The notes below the pieces were generated by a model. It did not search any database and had not been told where the DNA came from. It saw only the letters and a list, made by a program, of their open reading frames with translations. Shown piece after piece: positions 61,982 to 64,000 of a DNA stretch of 64,000 nucleotides; within the stretch, counting starts at the first letter, position 1, and each line of letters starts with the position of its first letter. Made by a program: the position numbers and the translations under genes. Location: assembly GCF_001424545.1 (NCBI RefSeq), contig NZ_LMQL01000011.1, positions 38,593 to 102,592 on the forward strand, given 5' to 3'. The DNA comes from Ramlibacter sp. Leaf400. GTDB lineage: Bacteria; Pseudomonadota; Gammaproteobacteria; Burkholderiales; Burkholderiaceae_C.

Positions 61982-62064
61982 CTGTACTACCTGCCTTTCC
62001 ACTTGCACCAACGCGGCCCCATCCGCCGGGGCGGACAGGATTTACCCGCGCGAAACACGCTGGC

Positions 62065-63045
62065 TCAGCCGCCCGTCTTCACCACCAGCCGGCCGCGCAC
62101 CTGCCCGGCCATGAGGCGCTGCGCATGCCCGATCGCATCGGCCAGCGGGATCTCGGTGGTGATCGCCTCCAGGAGCTTCGGGTCGAGGTCGCGCGCCAGC
62201 CGCGACCAGGCCTGCTCGCGCAAGGGCATCGGCGCCAGCACGCTCTCGACGCCCAGCAGGCTCACGGCACGCAGGATGAAGGGCGCCACGGTCGCCGGCA
62301 GGTCCATGCCCTGGGCCAGCCCGCAGGCCGCGACGGCGCCGCGGTAACGCGTCTGCGCGCAGGCATTGGCCAGCGTGTGGCTGCCCACCGCGTCGACCAC
62401 GCCGGCCCAGCGCTCCTTCTGCAGCGGCTTGCCGGGCGCGGAAAGTTCGGCGCGGTCGATGACGGCGGACGCGCCCAGCTGCCGCAGGAAGCCCTCTTCG
62501 CCCGCCTTGCCGGTGGCCGCGACCACGCGGTGCCCGAGCCGGGCCAGCACCGCGATCGCGATCGAACCGACGCCGCCGGTCGCGCCCGTCACCAGCACCT
62601 CGCCATCTCCCGGCTTCAGGCCGTGCTTCTCGAGCGCCAGGATGCACAGCATGGCGGTGTAGCCGGCCGTGCCGATGGCCATCGCCTGGCGCGTCGTGAA
62701 GGCCTCGGGCAGGCGCACCAGCCACTCGCCCTTCAGTCGGGCGCGGCCGGCCAGGCAGCCCTTGTGCGCCTCGCCCACGCCGAAGCCGTTGAGCACGACT
62801 TCGTCGCCGGGCTTCCACTTGGGCGAGGCGCTCTCCACCACGCGGCCCGCGCCGTCGATGCCGGCCACCATGGGCCAGCTGCGCACGATGGGCGAGCGGT
62901 TGGTGATCGCCAGGGCGTCCTTGTAGTTCAGCGTGGAATACGCCACCTCGACGGTGACGTCGCCCTCGGGCAGGAAGTCGTCGCCGACCTCGCGGACGGC
63001 CGCCGAGAATTCCGGGGCCTTGTCCAGCACGAGGGCCTTGAACAT
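62065..63045 (-). CDS. acuI: acrylyl-CoA reductase-type medium-chain oxidoreductase (AcuI/YhdH)
   Basis: 326 residues of the MDR superfamily without the catalytic zinc Cys cluster. Evidence: YSTLNYKDALAITNRSPIVRSWPMVAGIDGAG, NGFGVGEAHKGCLAG, VLVTGATGGVGSIAIAVLARLGH (NADPH Rossmann) and RLVVKTGG end. AcuI/YhdH enzymes reduce the toxic acryloyl-CoA to propionyl-CoA with NADPH. It lies between two small hypothetical genes; context gives no pathway. Confidence 0.9.
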   Translation of the reverse strand: MFKALVLDKAPEFSAAVREVGDDFLPEGDVTVEVAYSTLNYKDALAITNRSPIVRSWPMVAGIDGAGRVVESASPKWKPGDEVVLNGFGVGEAHKGCLAGRARLKGEWLVRLPEAFTTRQAMAIGTAGYTAMLCILALEKHGLKPGDGEVLVTGATGGVGSIAIAVLARLGHRVVAATGKAGEEGFLRQLGASAVIDRAELSAPGKPLQKERWAGVVDAVGSHTLANACAQTRYRGAVAACGLAQGMDLPATVAPFILRAVSLLGVESVLAPMPLREQAWSRLARDLDPKLLEAITTEIPLADAIGHAQRLMAGQVRGRLVVKTGG

Positions 63046-63051
63046 CGCGGG

Positions 63052-63336
63052 CTACTTCGGCTCGACGTCGGTGATGTCGCGCACCGGCACGCGCGCACGT
63101 CGCGGCACGTAGCCGGGGGCCGGGCGGGCGCTTTCGCTCCAGCCGCCCGGGGCGCCGCGGCGGCGCGCGGCGGCGAGCAGGACGGACCACACGGGTTTGC
63201 CGCCCAGGCGGACCCAGCCGGAGTGCAGCAGCCACAGCACGGCGCCGACGAAGCTGACGACCAGCATGCCGGCGGCGACCACCAGGCCGGCCGCCAGGGC
63301 CAGCAGGTGCATCAGGAAGGCGAGGAAAGCGGGCAT
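63052..63336 (-). CDS. small membrane protein, 94 aa
   Basis: The N-terminal half has hydrophobic segments MPAFLAFLMHLLALAAGLVV and LVVSFVGAVLWLLHSGWV, likely two TM helices. The C-terminal half is Arg/Pro-rich and cytoplasmic. ATG 63336 is used. It ends 6 bp before acuI on the same strand, so it is probably in one transcript with it. Unknown function. Confidence 0.6.
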   Translation of the reverse strand: MPAFLAFLMHLLALAAGLVVAAGMLVVSFVGAVLWLLHSGWVRLGGKPVWSVLLAAARRRGAPGGWSESARPAPGYVPRRARVPVRDITDVEPK

Positions 63337-63445
63337 TCGCAAAAAGTCTCTCGTGAAACGTCGCTGGAAGAGTCCAGTTTGGCCCGCCCCGGCGGACCGG
63401 GCAAGCGGGCCCGGATTTGCCCCTGACCGCCGTCGGCTACTGGCC

Positions 63446-64000
63446 TCAGGCGGGCGCCTGCTCGCGCGGCTCGGCCTTGACCGGGCCGAAATGGAACACG
63501 CCGGGCTCGCGCACCGGGTCCACCTCGACCGGGATCGCGCTCTTGGGCGGGAACCGGCCTTCCAGGATCAGGCGCGACAGCGGGTTCTCGATGCGCTGCT
63601 GGATCGCCCGCTTGAGCGGACGCGCGCCGTACACCGGGTCGAAGCCGACCTTGGCCAGCTCTTCCAGCGCCGCCGGCGACACCTGCAGCGTGAGGTCCAT
63701 CTTGGCGAGCCGCTGCTCCAGCACCTTGAGCTGGATCTGCGCGATGCGCGCGATGTGGTCGGCGCCCAGCCCATGGAACACCACCGTCTCGTCGATCCGG
63801 TTGAGCAGCTCCGGACGGAAGTGGTTCTTCAGCTCGTCCCAGACGGCGTCCTTGACGTCCTCGTAGGGCCGGCCGGCCATGGCCTGGATCATGTGCGAGC
63901 CGATGTTGCTGGTCATCGCGATCACCGTGTTCTTGAAGTCCACGGTGCGGCCCTGCCCGTCGGTCAGGCGCCCATCGTCCAGCACCTGCAGCAGCACGTT
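63446..64000 (-). CDS. clpB: ATP-dependent disaggregase ClpB, C-terminal part (runs off window)
   Basis: The last 185 or so residues of the second AAA+ domain and C-terminal D2-small domain: [34 protein letters not shown] (sensor 1), [16 protein letters not shown] (arginine finger region), [26 protein letters not shown] (sensor 2). ClpB works with DnaK to solubilise aggregates. The N-terminus and promoter lie beyond base 64000. Confidence 0.95.
   Translation of the reverse strand, partial: NVLLQVLDDGRLTDGQGRTVDFKNTVIAMTSNIGSHMIQAMAGRPYEDVKDAVWDELKNHFRPELLNRIDETVVFHGLGADHIARIAQIQLKVLEQRLAKMDLTLQVSPAALEELAKVGFDPVYGARPLKRAIQQRIENPLSRLILEGRFPPKSAIPVEVDPVREPGVFHFGPVKAEPREQAPA

Overview
The window is high-GC, densely coded chromosomal DNA. 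The gene families, the order thrS-infC-rpmI-rplT-pheS-pheT-ihfA-merR-tRNA-Pro, a phaCAB operon, Bug and TRAP solute-binding proteins and dispersed CCCGCxxxxGCGGG repeats all point to a betaproteobacterium of the order Burkholderiales, most likely family Comamonadaceae (Ramlibacter/Variovorax-like). The family assignment is inference. No integrase, transposase, phage or CRISPR signature was found, so this looks like ordinary chromosome carrying several accessory catabolic islands.

Layout. 1-5365 (minus): an aerobic CoA-thioester aromatic operon with a two-domain salicylyl/2-aminobenzoyl-CoA monooxygenase-reductase, a crotonase, an acyl-CoA dehydrogenase, a RidA-like protein and glutaryl-CoA dehydrogenase (cut by the window edge). 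5464-6989: dusA and a small unknown. 7056-10887 (minus): polyhydroxybutyrate genes phaC-phaA-phaB. 10975-13663: a two-TM small protein, pgeF, a zeta-class GST/isomerase and the AzlCD exporter. 13660-17662: a GntR regulator divergent from an uncharacterised Rieske oxygenase / glutamine-synthetase-like ligase / ferredoxin operon. 17798-25693: a MarR-controlled gentisate operon (3-hydroxybenzoate 6-hydroxylase, unknown FAD oxidoreductase, gentisate dioxygenase, fumarylpyruvate hydrolase) continuing into a complete TRAP transporter.

25823-29401: a Nudix hydrolase, a membrane Ser/Thr kinase coupled to a cyclase-FHA protein, and tRNA-Pro(GGG). 29427-37303 (minus): MerR, ihfA, pheT, pheS, rplT, rpmI, infC (ATC start) and thrS, with structured spacers. 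37495-43510: a CHASE histidine kinase, isocitrate lyase, two EamA exporters and an Lrp regulator. 43690-44133: a histone-H1-like/SWIB fusion. 44196-51010: a TetR-controlled locus of unknown substrate (ThDP enzyme; Bug binding protein, Gfo/Idh/MocA oxidoreductase, DUF993 protein, sugar-phosphate isomerase-like protein). 51140-57126: bactofilin, a secreted unknown, a GspB/GspA pair, an MFS transporter and an AraC regulator. 57254-64000: a disordered small protein, a Nudix protein, a CHASE8 hybrid kinase with its YfiR partner, a J-domain protein, an AcuI-type reductase and the C-terminus of ClpB.

The best candidates for undescribed biology are the Rieske/GS-like/ferredoxin operon with its GntR-AzlCD partner, the TetR-controlled DUF993 catabolic locus with a matching operator at both promoters, and the YfiR-CHASE8 signalling pair wired to a hybrid histidine kinase. 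All functions come from reading motifs and gene context by eye; no database search was run.
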